A DNA stretch of 64,000 nucleotides from Terribacillus aidingensis (GTDB taxonomy: Bacteria; Bacillota; Bacilli; Bacillales; Amphibacillaceae). Location of the stretch: the NCBI RefSeq assembly GCF_040703035.1, contig NZ_CP159996.1:2700001-2764000 (forward strand), read 5' to 3'. Below are positions 28,113-36,619 of the stretch, in pieces. Both the position numbers and the translations under genes were made by a program. The notes beneath the pieces were generated by a model that saw nothing but the letters and a program-made list of their open reading frames with translations, was not told the DNA's origin and searched no databases. Numbering within the stretch: position 1 is the stretch's first letter; each line of letters begins with the position of its first letter.

Positions 28113-28150
28113 GCAGTACTTTCTCCTCTCGACTAGCAAATCCATTCCTT

Positions 28151-28179
28151 ATTATAAATTTCATATGTAGGTAATTCAA
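28151..28179 (-). promoter_or_regulatory. Sigma-A promoter of tagF
   Basis: On the minus strand TTGAAT, a 17-bp spacer and TATAAT. It lies about 40 bp before the tagF start. Confidence 0.7.
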
Positions 28180-28188
28180 CAATGCTTT

Positions 28189-28204
28189 TGTAAAGTTCTT
28201 TACA
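28189..28204. promoter_or_regulatory. Palindrome TGTAAAG-TT-CTTTACA upstream of tagF
   Basis: A perfect 7-bp inverted repeat made of two opposed TGTAAA half-sites, 9 bp upstream of the tagF -35. It may be a WalR/PhoP half-site arrangement or an unrelated operator. Confidence 0.4.
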
Positions 28205-28361
28205 TATACTTCGTATTTGATTTGGTTTTTTTGCTCTTCCTTAGCATGTTTCATACCTAGTCATTTATACATTTTCTTAACCAATTGTAGGAAAATTAGG
28301 TAAATATGTATGCAGATTCGACAATTCGCGCATATATTTGCATTCTATTATCATAGCAGAC

Positions 28362-28390
28362 TTGAAATTTAATTAAAATGTAAATATAAT
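28362..28390 (+). promoter_or_regulatory. Sigma-A promoter of tagDB
   Basis: TTGAAA (28362-28367), 17 bp and a perfect TATAAT (28385-28390). The expected start point near 28397 falls inside the direct repeat at 28390-28406. Confidence 0.7.
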
Positions 28391-28406
28391 GTTAATCAGG
28401 TGTAAA
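28390..28406 (+). promoter_or_regulatory. WalR/PhoP-type direct repeat at tagD
   Basis: TGTTAA-TCAGG-TGTAAA, a perfect TGTWAH-N5-TGTWAH match, overlaps the probable +1 of the TATAAT promoter, a repressor-like position. Weaker -10 candidates (TATGAT 28410, TATACT 28417) lie just after it. In B. subtilis both WalR (YycF) and PhoP are known to act on tag promoters. Confidence 0.6.
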
Positions 28407-28498
28407 TGTTATGATCTATACTTACACTGTGACAATGATGATGCAGACAACTTTTATATATGAAAAACCAAAACTAATAAAGGAAATGAGGCACAACA

Positions 28499-28897
28499 AT
28501 GAAGAAAGTAATTACGTACGGTACATTTGATTTGTTGCACTGGGGCCATGTAAACTTGCTTCGCCGCGCGAAAGAAATGGGCGATTATCTAGTAGTGGCA
28601 ATCTCTTCTGATGAATTCAACAAGCTGAAAGATAAGAAGTCTTACCACAGCTTTGAAAACCGCAAAATGATCCTTGAAGCGATTCGTTATGTGGATGAAG
28701 TTATCGCAGAAGAAAGCTGGGATCAAAAAGTCCACGATGTAGTGGACCATAACATTGATGTATTCGTCATGGGCAGCGACTGGGAAGGCAAATTCGACTT
28801 CTTGAAAGACCATTGTGAAGTCGTATATCTTCCACGTACAGTTGGTATCTCCACTTCTAAGATCAAAGACGATCTTTTAGATGTTAATAATGGTTAG
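28499..28897 (+). CDS. tagD: Glycerol-3-phosphate cytidylyltransferase TagD
   Basis: TagD makes CDP-glycerol from CTP and sn-glycerol-3-phosphate, the donor for TagB and TagF. It has 132 residues, the normal length, with the nucleotidyltransferase motif 'HWGH' in 'GTFDLLHWGHVNLL' and the C-terminal 'RTVGISTS' loop. AAAGGA precedes the ATG by about 10 nt. The end overlaps the start of tagB. Confidence 0.96.
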   Translation: MKKVITYGTFDLLHWGHVNLLRRAKEMGDYLVVAISSDEFNKLKDKKSYHSFENRKMILEAIRYVDEVIAEESWDQKVHDVVDHNIDVFVMGSDWEGKFDFLKDHCEVVYLPRTVGISTSKIKDDLLDVNNG

Positions 28898-30089
28898 AGA
28901 ACTTGCTATTTCTCTCTATCTAGCGTTCTTCAAAACGCTATTTATATGTTTCAAGCTATTTCCCCAAAAGAACAAAACCACCTTGGTTTCCTCTTTTGGG
29001 GATAATGTTTTGTATACGGCTAAATCGCTTGAAAAATGGAACGCGGGAGAAATAGTCATATTAAAAACATCTTCCTGCAGGGAAGAATTCACTGATCTGG
29101 ATGCGGAGATTGTACCATTTGCCATGACGAATATCAGCGCTTTTGTAAAAGGTATCTATCATCTGGCCACTTCACGCGTCGTGATGGTAGATAATTACTT
29201 CGGATTTCTTGCCGTAACGGATTTCAAACCAAATGTCACATGCATTCAGCTGTGGCACGCAGCAGGTGCGATGAAGAAATTCGGCTTGATGGACCCTTCT
29301 GTCCAGACTAGAAGTCCAAAGGCACAGGAAAGATTCAAACGGGTTTACAGCCGTTTCACATATGTTACGGTCGGTTCGGAAAAGATGGCATCCATCTTCC
29401 AGGAGAGCTTCGGTCTGTCGAATGCGAATATATTGCGGACTGGTATGCCGCGAACGGATTTCTTCTTCGACGATAGTCAAATCGATCAATTCGAGAGAGA
29501 AATCACCGAGCAATATCCGATTATCAAGAAGCGTAAGGTTATCCTATATGCTCCGACTTATCGCGATGATGAGCTGGCCAAGCCTAAAATAGAACTTGAT
29601 ATCGAACGCTTATATCGGGAGCTGGGTCAGGAATATGTATTGTTCCTTCGCCTTCATCCTGCTGTTACATGGGATCTAGCAAACTATTACCCGAATTTCG
29701 TAATCGATGTCACACACTATAAAAATATCAATCCACTTTTACTAGTGACGGATATCTTGATTACCGATTATTCTTCCATACCATTTGAATATTCGCTGCT
29801 GAACCGCCCGATTATCTTCTTTACGTATGATCTGGAGGATTACCAGAAAAAACGCGGTGTGTCAGACGAATATCTAGAATCATTACCTGGACCAATGGTC
29901 AGAGATACAAAATCAATCATTAAAGTGATCAAAAAGAGTGATTTCCAACTGGAGAAGGTACAGGCTTTCTCTAAACAGTGGAACCAATACTCAAACGGAC
30001 ATGCGAGCGAGCAGCTGGTACAAGCGATGTATACATCCAACCCGGCCGTTGCTGCAACAGCCAATCCGTCCACACAGACGACACGCTGA
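28881..30089 (+). CDS. tagB: WTA primase TagB (CDP-glycerol glycerophosphotransferase)
   Basis: TagB adds the first glycerol phosphate to the GlcNAc-ManNAc linkage unit. The 402-residue protein starts inside the end of tagD (ATG at 28881 or 28890; no clear ribosome site, so coupled translation is likely). It has a hydrophobic N-terminal segment and then the glyphos_transf domain with 'QLWHAAGAMKKFG', 'TGMPRTDFF', 'YAPTYRDD', 'FLRLHPAV' and 'ILITDYSSIPFEY'. It is shorter than TagF and lacks that protein's N-terminal region, which favours the primase assignment. The C-terminal ~15 residues are Ala/Thr/Asn-rich and probably disordered. Confidence 0.9.
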   Translation: MLIMVRELAISLYLAFFKTLFICFKLFPQKNKTTLVSSFGDNVLYTAKSLEKWNAGEIVILKTSSCREEFTDLDAEIVPFAMTNISAFVKGIYHLATSRVVMVDNYFGFLAVTDFKPNVTCIQLWHAAGAMKKFGLMDPSVQTRSPKAQERFKRVYSRFTYVTVGSEKMASIFQESFGLSNANILRTGMPRTDFFFDDSQIDQFEREITEQYPIIKKRKVILYAPTYRDDELAKPKIELDIERLYRELGQEYVLFLRLHPAVTWDLANYYPNFVIDVTHYKNINPLLLVTDILITDYSSIPFEYSLLNRPIIFFTYDLEDYQKKRGVSDEYLESLPGPMVRDTKSIIKVIKKSDFQLEKVQAFSKQWNQYSNGHASEQLVQAMYTSNPAVAATANPSTQTTR

Positions 30090-30110
30090 TAATTTCAGCG
30101 TGTTTTTTTG
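30079..30110 (+). terminator. Terminator of tagDB
   Basis: ACACGCTGA pairs with TCAGCGTGT around a 4-5-nt loop, followed by TTTTTTTG. It includes the tagB stop codon. Confidence 0.8.
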
Positions 30111-30116
30111 TATAAA

Positions 30117-30148
30117 AAAAACCCCTTCTCCAATGGAGAAGGGGTTTC
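30117..30148 (-). terminator. Terminator of tagO
   Basis: AAACCCCTTCTCC pairs with GGAGAAGGGGTTT around a 4-nt loop, with a T tract on the minus strand. Confidence 0.8.
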
Positions 30149-30150
30149 CT

Positions 30151-31248
30151 TTATTGCTGATGCTGTTTGCGCCGTTCTTCTTCTGTTTCTGTCACTTTCG
30201 GGAAACCTACCATATTGAGTAATGGGCGATAGCGGTCGCTGATCAGTCCCGTAATCTCGACGATCAATTCAATCAGTATTGCCAAGGCAATAATCAGGAT
30301 GGTCGATCCCCACATGGTTGCTTCCGTGTAAAGTACACCTGTAATGCTGAAGATTCCGCTGATCGCATAGATAACAATAACAGTCTGGCGATGCGAGAAT
30401 CCTAGATTCAAGAGACAGTGATGCAAGTGCAGCTTATCCGGTGCTGACAAAGGCTTCTTCTGTACAATCCGGCGGATGATAGCAAATGTTGTATCCAGGA
30501 TCGGAACACCAAGTATGATGATCGGCACGATCAAGGAGAACAATGCAACGTTCTTGAACAACCCGCTTACGGATAGAACAGCAATCATATAACCGAGGAA
30601 TAATGCTCCTGTATCCCCCATGAATATCTTAGCCGGGTGGAAGTTGAACACTAGGAAGCCAAGTGTGCTGCCTAAAAGCAGGACGCCCATCATTGCAGAG
30701 ATTGGGTTACCCATGCTGATGGCGATCATGGCAATCGTGAACAGCGCGATAGCTGACACTCCTGCTGCCAATCCATCCAATCCATCAATCAAGTTGATAG
30801 CGTTCGTTATACCGACAATCCACAGAATCGTGATTGGAATTGCCCAAACACCGAATTCAATTCGTCCAGTGAATGGCAATGTTACAAAGTCGATCTGGAT
30901 GCCGCCCAATACCGTTACAGTAGCGGCTGCAATCTGTCCGATTAACTTCACTTTTGCGGATAGCATGAACTTATCGTCCAGCACTCCGATTAAAGTAATC
31001 ATTGTTGCACCAATCAGGATTGGTGCTGTATTCGAATCATGTGGCATGAAAACCAAATAACCGATGATGAAACTGATGTAAATGGCCAATCCGCCCAGTC
31101 GCGGCATGATTTTCTGGTGTACTTTTCTAGCGTTTGGTTTATCCGTTGCTCCGATTGCGAATGCCAGCTTTTTCACCATAGGCGTCAGCGCAATTGAAAG
31201 GATGAAACATGCTGCCAACGCTACGATTAAAGGCGTTATGTGTACCAT
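30151..31248 (-). CDS. tagO: Undecaprenyl-phosphate GlcNAc-1-phosphate transferase TagO
   Basis: TagO starts WTA and related polymers by moving GlcNAc-1-P from UDP-GlcNAc to undecaprenyl phosphate. The start at 31248 follows AGGAGG by 6 nt; a longer frame upstream lacks such a site. The 365 residues form about ten or eleven membrane helices. Family motifs include 'DKPNARKVHQKIMPRLGG', 'NLIDGLDGLAAG', 'FMGDTGALFLG' and the His-rich 'DKLHLHHCLL'. It has its own promoter and is separate from the tagDB unit, so its product may also serve the adjacent polysaccharide module. Confidence 0.95.
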   Translation of the reverse strand: MVHITPLIVALAACFILSIALTPMVKKLAFAIGATDKPNARKVHQKIMPRLGGLAIYISFIIGYLVFMPHDSNTAPILIGATMITLIGVLDDKFMLSAKVKLIGQIAAATVTVLGGIQIDFVTLPFTGRIEFGVWAIPITILWIVGITNAINLIDGLDGLAAGVSAIALFTIAMIAISMGNPISAMMGVLLLGSTLGFLVFNFHPAKIFMGDTGALFLGYMIAVLSVSGLFKNVALFSLIVPIIILGVPILDTTFAIIRRIVQKKPLSAPDKLHLHHCLLNLGFSHRQTVIVIYAISGIFSITGVLYTEATMWGSTILIIALAILIELIVEITGLISDRYRPLLNMVGFPKVTETEEERRKQHQQ

Positions 31249-31351
31249 TTGTATCCTCCTAAATAGCTTGCAAATCGTTCCAAAAATGCTTTTATAATCC
31301 AAGTATCATAAATTACTAGATTTCGACAGTATTCTGCGTAGGTTCTGTACT

Positions 31352-31380
31352 ATTATAATGTTTCTATTGACAAAACACAA
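31352..31380 (-). promoter_or_regulatory. Sigma-A promoter of tagO
   Basis: On the minus strand TTGTGT, a 17-bp spacer and TATAAT, about 105 bp before the start. The leader is therefore fairly long. Confidence 0.6.
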
Positions 31381-31423
31381 TTGCACATAATGTAAATTTT
31401 ACATCATAACCGGGTTAAGCGCC

Positions 31424-31440
31424 TTTACATTTCTTTTACA
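31424..31440 (-). promoter_or_regulatory. WalR/PhoP-type direct repeat upstream of tagO
   Basis: On the minus strand TGTAAA-AGAAA-TGTAAA, a perfect TGTWAH-N5-TGTWAH match 44 bp upstream of the -35. Additional half-sites (TGTAAA at 31391, TTTACA at 31398) lie between it and the promoter. Confidence 0.55.
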
Positions 31441-31444
31441 TTTA

Positions 31445-31924
31445 TCAAGCTTCTTTGATAAAGTTGCTGAGAATCGTGAACATCCGCTCTTTCCCTGATT
31501 GAAATGGCTCTGGTTCAAAGTGCTCTGTCTCCTGTATTACCTTACCGAGATCTTCTCCTTCTCCCCAGCTAAGGATATGCTTCTGTTCCAGGAAGATGGA
31601 CATCAGCTGCAGCTGATGATCATCATTATGTTCGCCGTACTTTTTCAGTCTGGCTGCCGCGATTACCTTTTTACCCTTTTTCAAGGCAGAGATAACCGAT
31701 CCGGTACCTGCATGCGTGATCACAAGCCGGGCATCCTCCATCAGCTGATCCATGACCTCATAGTTAACGAATGGTTTTATTGTCAGTAAGTCACTGTCAA
31801 ACTTCGTGTGTCCAGCTTGAACGATAACTTCCTCATTGATGATTCCTTCCCGTTTCAGCCGTTCCACCTCTTCAAGCAGTCGGGTGAATGGAAGCTCGTG
31901 GGTACCTAAGACGACCAGTATCAA
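31445..31924 (-). CDS. Alg13-like glycosyltransferase subunit (PssE/Cps14G type)
   Basis: This is the nucleotide-sugar-binding partner of an Alg13/Alg14-type two-subunit glycosyltransferase. I start it at the TTG at 31924, giving 159 residues: the chain then opens 'ILVVLGTHELPF', as family members do, GGGGGG lies 8 nt upstream, and the TTG overlaps the TGA of the partner gene. A longer ATG frame lacks these features. 'VITHAGTGSV' is the family's GT28 C-terminal motif. It probably adds the second sugar to an undecaprenyl-PP-linked sugar with its partner. Confidence 0.88.
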   Translation of the reverse strand: MILVVLGTHELPFTRLLEEVERLKREGIINEEVIVQAGHTKFDSDLLTIKPFVNYEVMDQLMEDARLVITHAGTGSVISALKKGKKVIAAARLKKYGEHNDDHQLQLMSIFLEQKHILSWGEGEDLGKVIQETEHFEPEPFQSGKERMFTILSNFIKEA

Positions 31925-32400
31925 TAGATGGACCCCCCATAGACCGCTTTCGGATAAATCTGTTTCATCGTCTCCCATTGGACGATGAATAAATCGGCGA
32001 TAGGATAAATCAGCTTACCTGAAATGGTCGGTGAAGTGGACTTTGCAAAGCTCTCGATGAAGATGACACGCTTCCCAAACAGCTTGGCGATATAGCACAT
32101 CGGCACGGATGTATGTGCTCCCGTGGAGATGACAACATCCGGACGATGCTTCAGGAATAAAAAGATCGATTTTATAATGTTATAACTGAACTTGAATATA
32201 TAGCGAAAAGGATAATTGCGTGCGCCGTATACAAGGAAGCTCATCGGGTGCTTGCCCTTCATCTGCTCCGTGATTTCAGATTTCTCTGTCACGATATGGT
32301 AGTCATATTCCTTGAAGAGCGGCTCCAGCTGCAAAAGCTGCGTTAAATGTCCGCCAATGGATGAGATCAGAAGCAATTTTTTCTTTTTCATTTTCATCAC
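31921..32400 (-). CDS. Alg14-like glycosyltransferase subunit (PssD/Cps14F type)
   Basis: This is the membrane-anchoring, acceptor-binding subunit of the two-part enzyme. It has 159 residues with the Alg14 opening 'LLLISSIGGHLTQLLQL', a hydrophobic segment at ~65-85, 'VVISTGAHTSVPMC' and 'FIESFAKSTSPT'. The start may be the GTG at 32400 or the ATG one codon later. The gene ends in a TTGA overlap with the Alg13-like gene, ensuring coupled translation of equal amounts. Confidence 0.9.
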   Translation of the reverse strand: MMKMKKKKLLLISSIGGHLTQLLQLEPLFKEYDYHIVTEKSEITEQMKGKHPMSFLVYGARNYPFRYIFKFSYNIIKSIFLFLKHRPDVVISTGAHTSVPMCYIAKLFGKRVIFIESFAKSTSPTISGKLIYPIADLFIVQWETMKQIYPKAVYGGSIY

Positions 32401-32431
32401 AGATTCGCTCCATTCCAGTTAAGGTGAGATG

Positions 32432-33814
32432 CTATTGAAAGAATTTCTCAGGCTTCTGTTTGACCAACCCATACAGGAACCCGAGGAACAACGCCAGATA
32501 AAATCCGGATGCCGGTGACGATAAAATGTGTCCGGCTATAAATGCTGCACCAAGACCGATACAAGCGCCAACACCGCTGAATAAAGCAGTTGTGCTTACT
32601 GTACGGAATCGCTGCTTGAAGATGAATACCAGGATTCTGCCGATAATAAACAAAAGCGGCAGTACGAGGATCAGTGTCCCGAGATATCCAAAGCCGAAGA
32701 ACCAATCCAGGATATCCATTTCAATGATCCTAGGTTCTTCCCCGGTATAGTTTCCGCCAATTCCCATGCCAAAGACTTTCTGGATGACGGGTGCCCGTTC
32801 AAAGTAATAAAGTACTGTGCCAAAGAATTCTTCCCGGCCATTCAATGCCATGAGCTGCCAGGAACTCCACTGTCTTACGCTGCCAGGAGGCGGGACCTCC
32901 CCTTCTGCTTCCTCCGGCAATGGTGGCGCTTCTGCTTGTTCCTGCTGCTGTGCCGCCTTTTCATTTGCCATGTCTACAGATAACCCGAGGTTATTACCGA
33001 TTGGCATCTCAGGAGAGATGAAGACGGTCACTGCTAGCAAGACTAACACGACACCAGACTGGATGAAGTTGCTTCGTGTGATGATTGCTTGTATGAGAAG
33101 TATTAGGAACGCCATTCCCAACACAAGCAGGGCTGCTCCGAATGCGACCTTCGTTCCGATTGTCAGCATCGCCCATATCATGACTGCTATAAGTGCTGTA
33201 CAGATAATTTGCGCCACAAGTCCCTTCTTTATGAAGAGATAGTAGATGATTGCCCCGCAGAAACCCATACCTAAAATGGCACTGATTTCATTACCGGAAA
33301 AGAACCAGCCAGAATGTCCTTGCTTTGCTAAGTAATCATAGCTCCGCTTCCCTGTACCAGTTAGTTCGGCAAGAAGCATAACGACACTGACGACACTTGT
33401 GTTTATAAATAGATATTTCGGTACAATCACTTTCCATTCCCTATTTTCTCCTATATGGCGGAAAATCATCACATAGACAAGTAAGGCTGTGATAAAGAAG
33501 AAGGTCTTCAGGATAAACGTCAATTCGCCTGCCGCTGAAACGGGATCCTTCCATATCATATTGACACCGAAATTGATGGCAAAATAGACAGCCAGCACCA
33601 GCATGTAAATGAAAGTATTTCTGCTCCAGCGCCGATCCGGATAGCTAAGCATGTACAATGCCCCAATCGGAATGACGAGCAGCCGTACTGGATTGGAAAT
33701 CGGTATCGAGAAGTACGACAGCAAGTCGAGAAACGGCTGAGCCAAAATGAAGAAAATAAAAAGTTTTTCGAATATATGATAGTTGTGCTTGAGTTTCTGT
33801 GTCAGAGCTTGCAA
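32432..33814 (-). CDS. Wzy-type polymerase / O-antigen ligase family membrane protein
   Basis: This is a probable polysaccharide polymerase joining repeat units outside the membrane. I use the TTG at 33814 because AAGGAGG lies 9 nt upstream, giving 460 residues with about ten to twelve membrane helices. A large outside loop (~285-330) is rich in Glu, Ala and Pro and is followed by 'NGREEFFGTVLYYFE', the Wzy_C-type signature region. It sits between a flippase and a two-part glycosyltransferase, the context expected of a Wzy protein. Confidence 0.82.
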   Translation of the reverse strand: MQALTQKLKHNYHIFEKLFIFFILAQPFLDLLSYFSIPISNPVRLLVIPIGALYMLSYPDRRWSRNTFIYMLVLAVYFAINFGVNMIWKDPVSAAGELTFILKTFFFITALLVYVMIFRHIGENREWKVIVPKYLFINTSVVSVVMLLAELTGTGKRSYDYLAKQGHSGWFFSGNEISAILGMGFCGAIIYYLFIKKGLVAQIICTALIAVMIWAMLTIGTKVAFGAALLVLGMAFLILLIQAIITRSNFIQSGVVLVLLAVTVFISPEMPIGNNLGLSVDMANEKAAQQQEQAEAPPLPEEAEGEVPPPGSVRQWSSWQLMALNGREEFFGTVLYYFERAPVIQKVFGMGIGGNYTGEEPRIIEMDILDWFFGFGYLGTLILVLPLLFIIGRILVFIFKQRFRTVSTTALFSGVGACIGLGAAFIAGHILSSPASGFYLALFLGFLYGLVKQKPEKFFQ

Positions 33815-33847
33815 AATGATTGTCCTCCTTCTTGCCACTCTTGCCAA

Positions 33848-35359
33848 TTACTTAGCAGCGGAGCCGCCTCTTCCCAATAGGATATAAAATGATTTGATTT
33901 TCATCAGGAATACGCAGATCAGAAATACGATGACACCGACTGCTGAACAGATCATAATCGTCAGGATAGGCTGTACATCGCTTAAAGTCTCTTTGATCAA
34001 GAGAACAGCGATTCCCATGATGAGTACACTGGCAGTCGTCTTGGCGACATCTGCTAGCATTGCACTTACAGATATGCCACCCGTGAGCTTCCGGAACAAA
34101 AGGAAGCAGGCAACTGCATAGATCAAGCCTGTCACGGATGAAGAAAGCGGGATACCGATGAAACCGAAGCTTTCTGTAAATAAGTAGTTGAGCAAAAGCT
34201 TCAAACCGATAGATAAGAACCCCAGCCGCATCATGTAATGTCCCTTTTCCATCGTATAAAAACCATTGTTGACGATAATGACCAGACTGTAGAACAAGAT
34301 GGTTCCGAAGTAATAATATGCTGCGATGCTCGTCTCTCCTGCATGCTGTGCAGTGAATTCTCCGTTTACAAAAAGCAGGGTAACTATCTCAGGCATCAGC
34401 AGCATCATTCCTGTCAGAACTGGCAGCAGGACGAAATACATAATCTGCAGGCCGCGTGTGATGTTCTCCTTAAAGCTTTCCATGTCCCGCTTTGCATATG
34501 CGGCAGCAAGCAGTGGAAATACAATTGTACCAACTGTCACTCCGATAATATTCTGCGGGAATTGTGTTAAGTTCTTTGCGATATTTAAATATGTAACAAA
34601 GCTACTGCCAAGCATATTTGCAAAAGATGTATCAATCAGCAAAGTAATTTGACCGATCATCGCCGTAAGCGCTACCGGAATGAAGATATGGTAGAAGCGC
34701 TTGTTTTCTTCCCAATTTATTTTGCCTTTTAAGGTAAGCGTCCGTTTTGGGAGCAAGAGCAATAGCTTGAATAGCAAGCTCAGGATCACGCCTGCCAAGT
34801 TACCAAATGCAAAAGCATAAGCCCCGATCTCATCCGCGAAGAGCAAGGCGCTTCCAATTGTTCCTAAGAGCACGATTGCTTGTGCCAGTACCGATAAATA
34901 GTATTTGTTCTCGGCATCGAAGTAGGCTTCGAGCACCGCATTGACACCGACGAATAGTAACGAGGAAAGGAATATGATCGTCATGATCATTGCCATATGC
35001 GCTGTATCGCCTGTCAGATTCGGATATAGAAGACGGATATATACCGGCGCGATAAAAATGAAAACAACCGAGATCAGTAAACTGAGCAGCAGTGTCCCTT
35101 TCCATACATCCTGCAGATGTGAAAGCCCTCTGCTCTTTTCTTTGTATTTGATATAACTTGGAACGAACGCACTCTTCATACCTGTTGTCAGGAACAAGAT
35201 GAACATATTCGGCAGTGCGAATGCCGCGTAGTAGGCGTCCGATTCGCCGCTGGCTCCGAAATAATTAGTTATGAGCATATCCCGGATCAACCCTGACACC
35301 TTCAGAACGAGGGTCACGAACAGCAGCAGCAGACTGGCGATGCGAAGTTTCGACTTCAT
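33848..35359 (-). CDS. MurJ/Wzx-type lipid-linked oligosaccharide flippase
   Basis: This 503-residue membrane protein has about fourteen helices and the MVF/MurJ opening 'SGLIRDMLITNYFGASGESDAYYAAFALPN'-like segment with 'FVPSYIKYKE'. It probably flips lipid-linked repeat units. The family includes the lipid II flippase MurJ, but the place of the gene beside a Wzy-like polymerase suggests a polysaccharide substrate; both remain possible. A GAGAGAGG site precedes the ATG. The stop lies about 34 bp before the next gene's start. Confidence 0.85.
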   Translation of the reverse strand: MKSKLRIASLLLLFVTLVLKVSGLIRDMLITNYFGASGESDAYYAAFALPNMFILFLTTGMKSAFVPSYIKYKEKSRGLSHLQDVWKGTLLLSLLISVVFIFIAPVYIRLLYPNLTGDTAHMAMIMTIIFLSSLLFVGVNAVLEAYFDAENKYYLSVLAQAIVLLGTIGSALLFADEIGAYAFAFGNLAGVILSLLFKLLLLLPKRTLTLKGKINWEENKRFYHIFIPVALTAMIGQITLLIDTSFANMLGSSFVTYLNIAKNLTQFPQNIIGVTVGTIVFPLLAAAYAKRDMESFKENITRGLQIMYFVLLPVLTGMMLLMPEIVTLLFVNGEFTAQHAGETSIAAYYYFGTILFYSLVIIVNNGFYTMEKGHYMMRLGFLSIGLKLLLNYLFTESFGFIGIPLSSSVTGLIYAVACFLLFRKLTGGISVSAMLADVAKTTASVLIMGIAVLLIKETLSDVQPILTIMICSAVGVIVFLICVFLMKIKSFYILLGRGGSAAK

Positions 35360-35455
35360 GATAGGACCTCTCTCTATTGCCCATGCAGATATAGCTTATG
35401 GGATGCGTATTGCTGGCTAAATTATAAGACTGAACAGAAAGCCGTTTCAAGGCAA

Positions 35456-35472
35456 TTTACAGTAACTTAACG
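35456..35472 (-). promoter_or_regulatory. Near-match WalR/PhoP-type repeat before the flippase gene
   Basis: On the minus strand CGTTAA-GTTAC-TGTAAA: correct 5-bp spacing, one mismatch. It is about 97 bp upstream of the flippase start. Confidence 0.35.
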
Positions 35473-35557
35473 TACCGCATAGCATGCAACACGCCTTCAT
35501 CCCTTCCAGTAACTGGGCTGGGGCATAACTTTACAAAATATTCGCATATTCATACTA

Positions 35558-35585
35558 TTTACAATTACTTCACCATTGGTTAACA
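35558..35585 (+). promoter_or_regulatory. Three 11-bp-spaced TTNACN repeats before the GT2 gene
   Basis: TTTACA (35558), TTCACC (35569) and TTAACA (35580), each separated by 5 bp. Tandem TTNACA elements at 11-bp steps are the form of PhoP boxes. The group ends 66 bp before the GTG start. Confidence 0.45.
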
Positions 35586-35650
35586 GTTGCACAATAATCC
35601 TTTGCTAGACTTGGTTCGACATATCCTAGAAAAGGAATGGAGTGTACGTA

Positions 35651-36619
35651 GTGAAAATAGCTGTATTGATTCCATGCTACAACGAAGAACAAACAATCGG
35701 TGATGTTATCGATGCTTTCCGGAACCAGCTGCCCCATGCAGATATCTATGTGTTCGACAACAACTCAAAAGACAAGACGAGCGAGGTTGCCCGGAGGCAT
35801 GGCGCAATCGTCCGTCATGAATATCAGCAGGGCAAGGGACATGTTGTCCGTTCTATGTTCCGTAATATTGAAGCGGATTGTTATGTAATGGTCGACGGGG
35901 ATAATACATATCCTGCTGAATTCGTCCATGATTTGATTGCACCGATCCAGGAAGGCCGAGCCAATATGGTTATCGGGGACCGTCTGTCGAATGGCACATA
36001 TGTAAAAGAGAATAAACGCAAATTCCATAACCTTGGTAACACAATGGTGAAAAGTTGCATCAACTTCCTATATAAAAAGAAGCTTAGCGATATCATGACA
36101 GGCTACCGTGCCTTTGACCGTCTTTTTGTCAAGACAATGCCCATCATGAGTCCCGGCTTCGAGATCGAGACCGAGATGTCAATCCATGCACTCGATAAGC
36201 GACTTGCAATCGTCGAAGTACCTATCGCTTATCGGGACCGTCCGGAAGGAAGCCATTCAAAATTGAACACACTGGCTGATGGCCGCAAAGTGCTGTATAA
36301 GATTTTCACCCTGTTTAAGGAATACAAACCGATGCTCTTTTTCACAGCATGGTCCCTGCTGTTTCTCATTCTCGGGCTAGCTGTCGGCATTCCGGTTATT
36401 GCTGAATACTTCGCTACCGATTTCATCACCCGGGTTCCTTCAGCCATCCTCGCTGTCGGATTAGTTGTCCTATCGGTGCTGAGCTTTGCTTGCGGCGCAA
36501 TTTTGGATACTGTTGCTTCCAATCAGCGTAAGCAATACGAATTGGAATTGAACCGGATTCAGGCAGAAAGCAAACCGAAACCTGTCCAAGGTATGACCAG
36601 AACTGGAGGCTCCATGTAA
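35651..36619 (+). CDS. Polyprenyl-phosphate glycosyltransferase (DPM1/CsbB-like GT2)
   Basis: This probably makes an undecaprenyl-phosphate-sugar from a nucleotide sugar. I start at the GTG at 35651, with GGAATGGAG upstream, giving 322 residues. The GT2 domain (~1-220) has 'LIPCYNEEQTI', 'VFDNNSKDKT', 'MVDGDNTYP' and 'MTGYRAFDR'. Two C-terminal membrane helices (~230-285) follow, as in CsbB and GtrB. The stop overlaps the next ATG (TAATG), so the products are likely to work together as the donor-making step of extracytoplasmic glycosylation. Confidence 0.87.
   Translation: MKIAVLIPCYNEEQTIGDVIDAFRNQLPHADIYVFDNNSKDKTSEVARRHGAIVRHEYQQGKGHVVRSMFRNIEADCYVMVDGDNTYPAEFVHDLIAPIQEGRANMVIGDRLSNGTYVKENKRKFHNLGNTMVKSCINFLYKKKLSDIMTGYRAFDRLFVKTMPIMSPGFEIETEMSIHALDKRLAIVEVPIAYRDRPEGSHSKLNTLADGRKVLYKIFTLFKEYKPMLFFTAWSLLFLILGLAVGIPVIAEYFATDFITRVPSAILAVGLVVLSVLSFACGAILDTVASNQRKQYELELNRIQAESKPKPVQGMTRTGGSM

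Larger units (their letters stand above)
28113..28498. other. 386-bp divergent control region between tagF and tagD
   Basis: This holds both promoters, the 28189-28204 palindrome and the WalR/PhoP-type box at 28390-28406. No gene or RNA was recognised. It resembles the B. subtilis tagA/tagD divergent region in its role, though the gene pair differs. Confidence 0.6.

Noticed and set aside
31925..31978. A longer N-terminus for the Alg13-like protein beginning at 31978.
   Set aside because: It overlaps the partner gene deeply, has no ribosome site and adds residues absent from the family.
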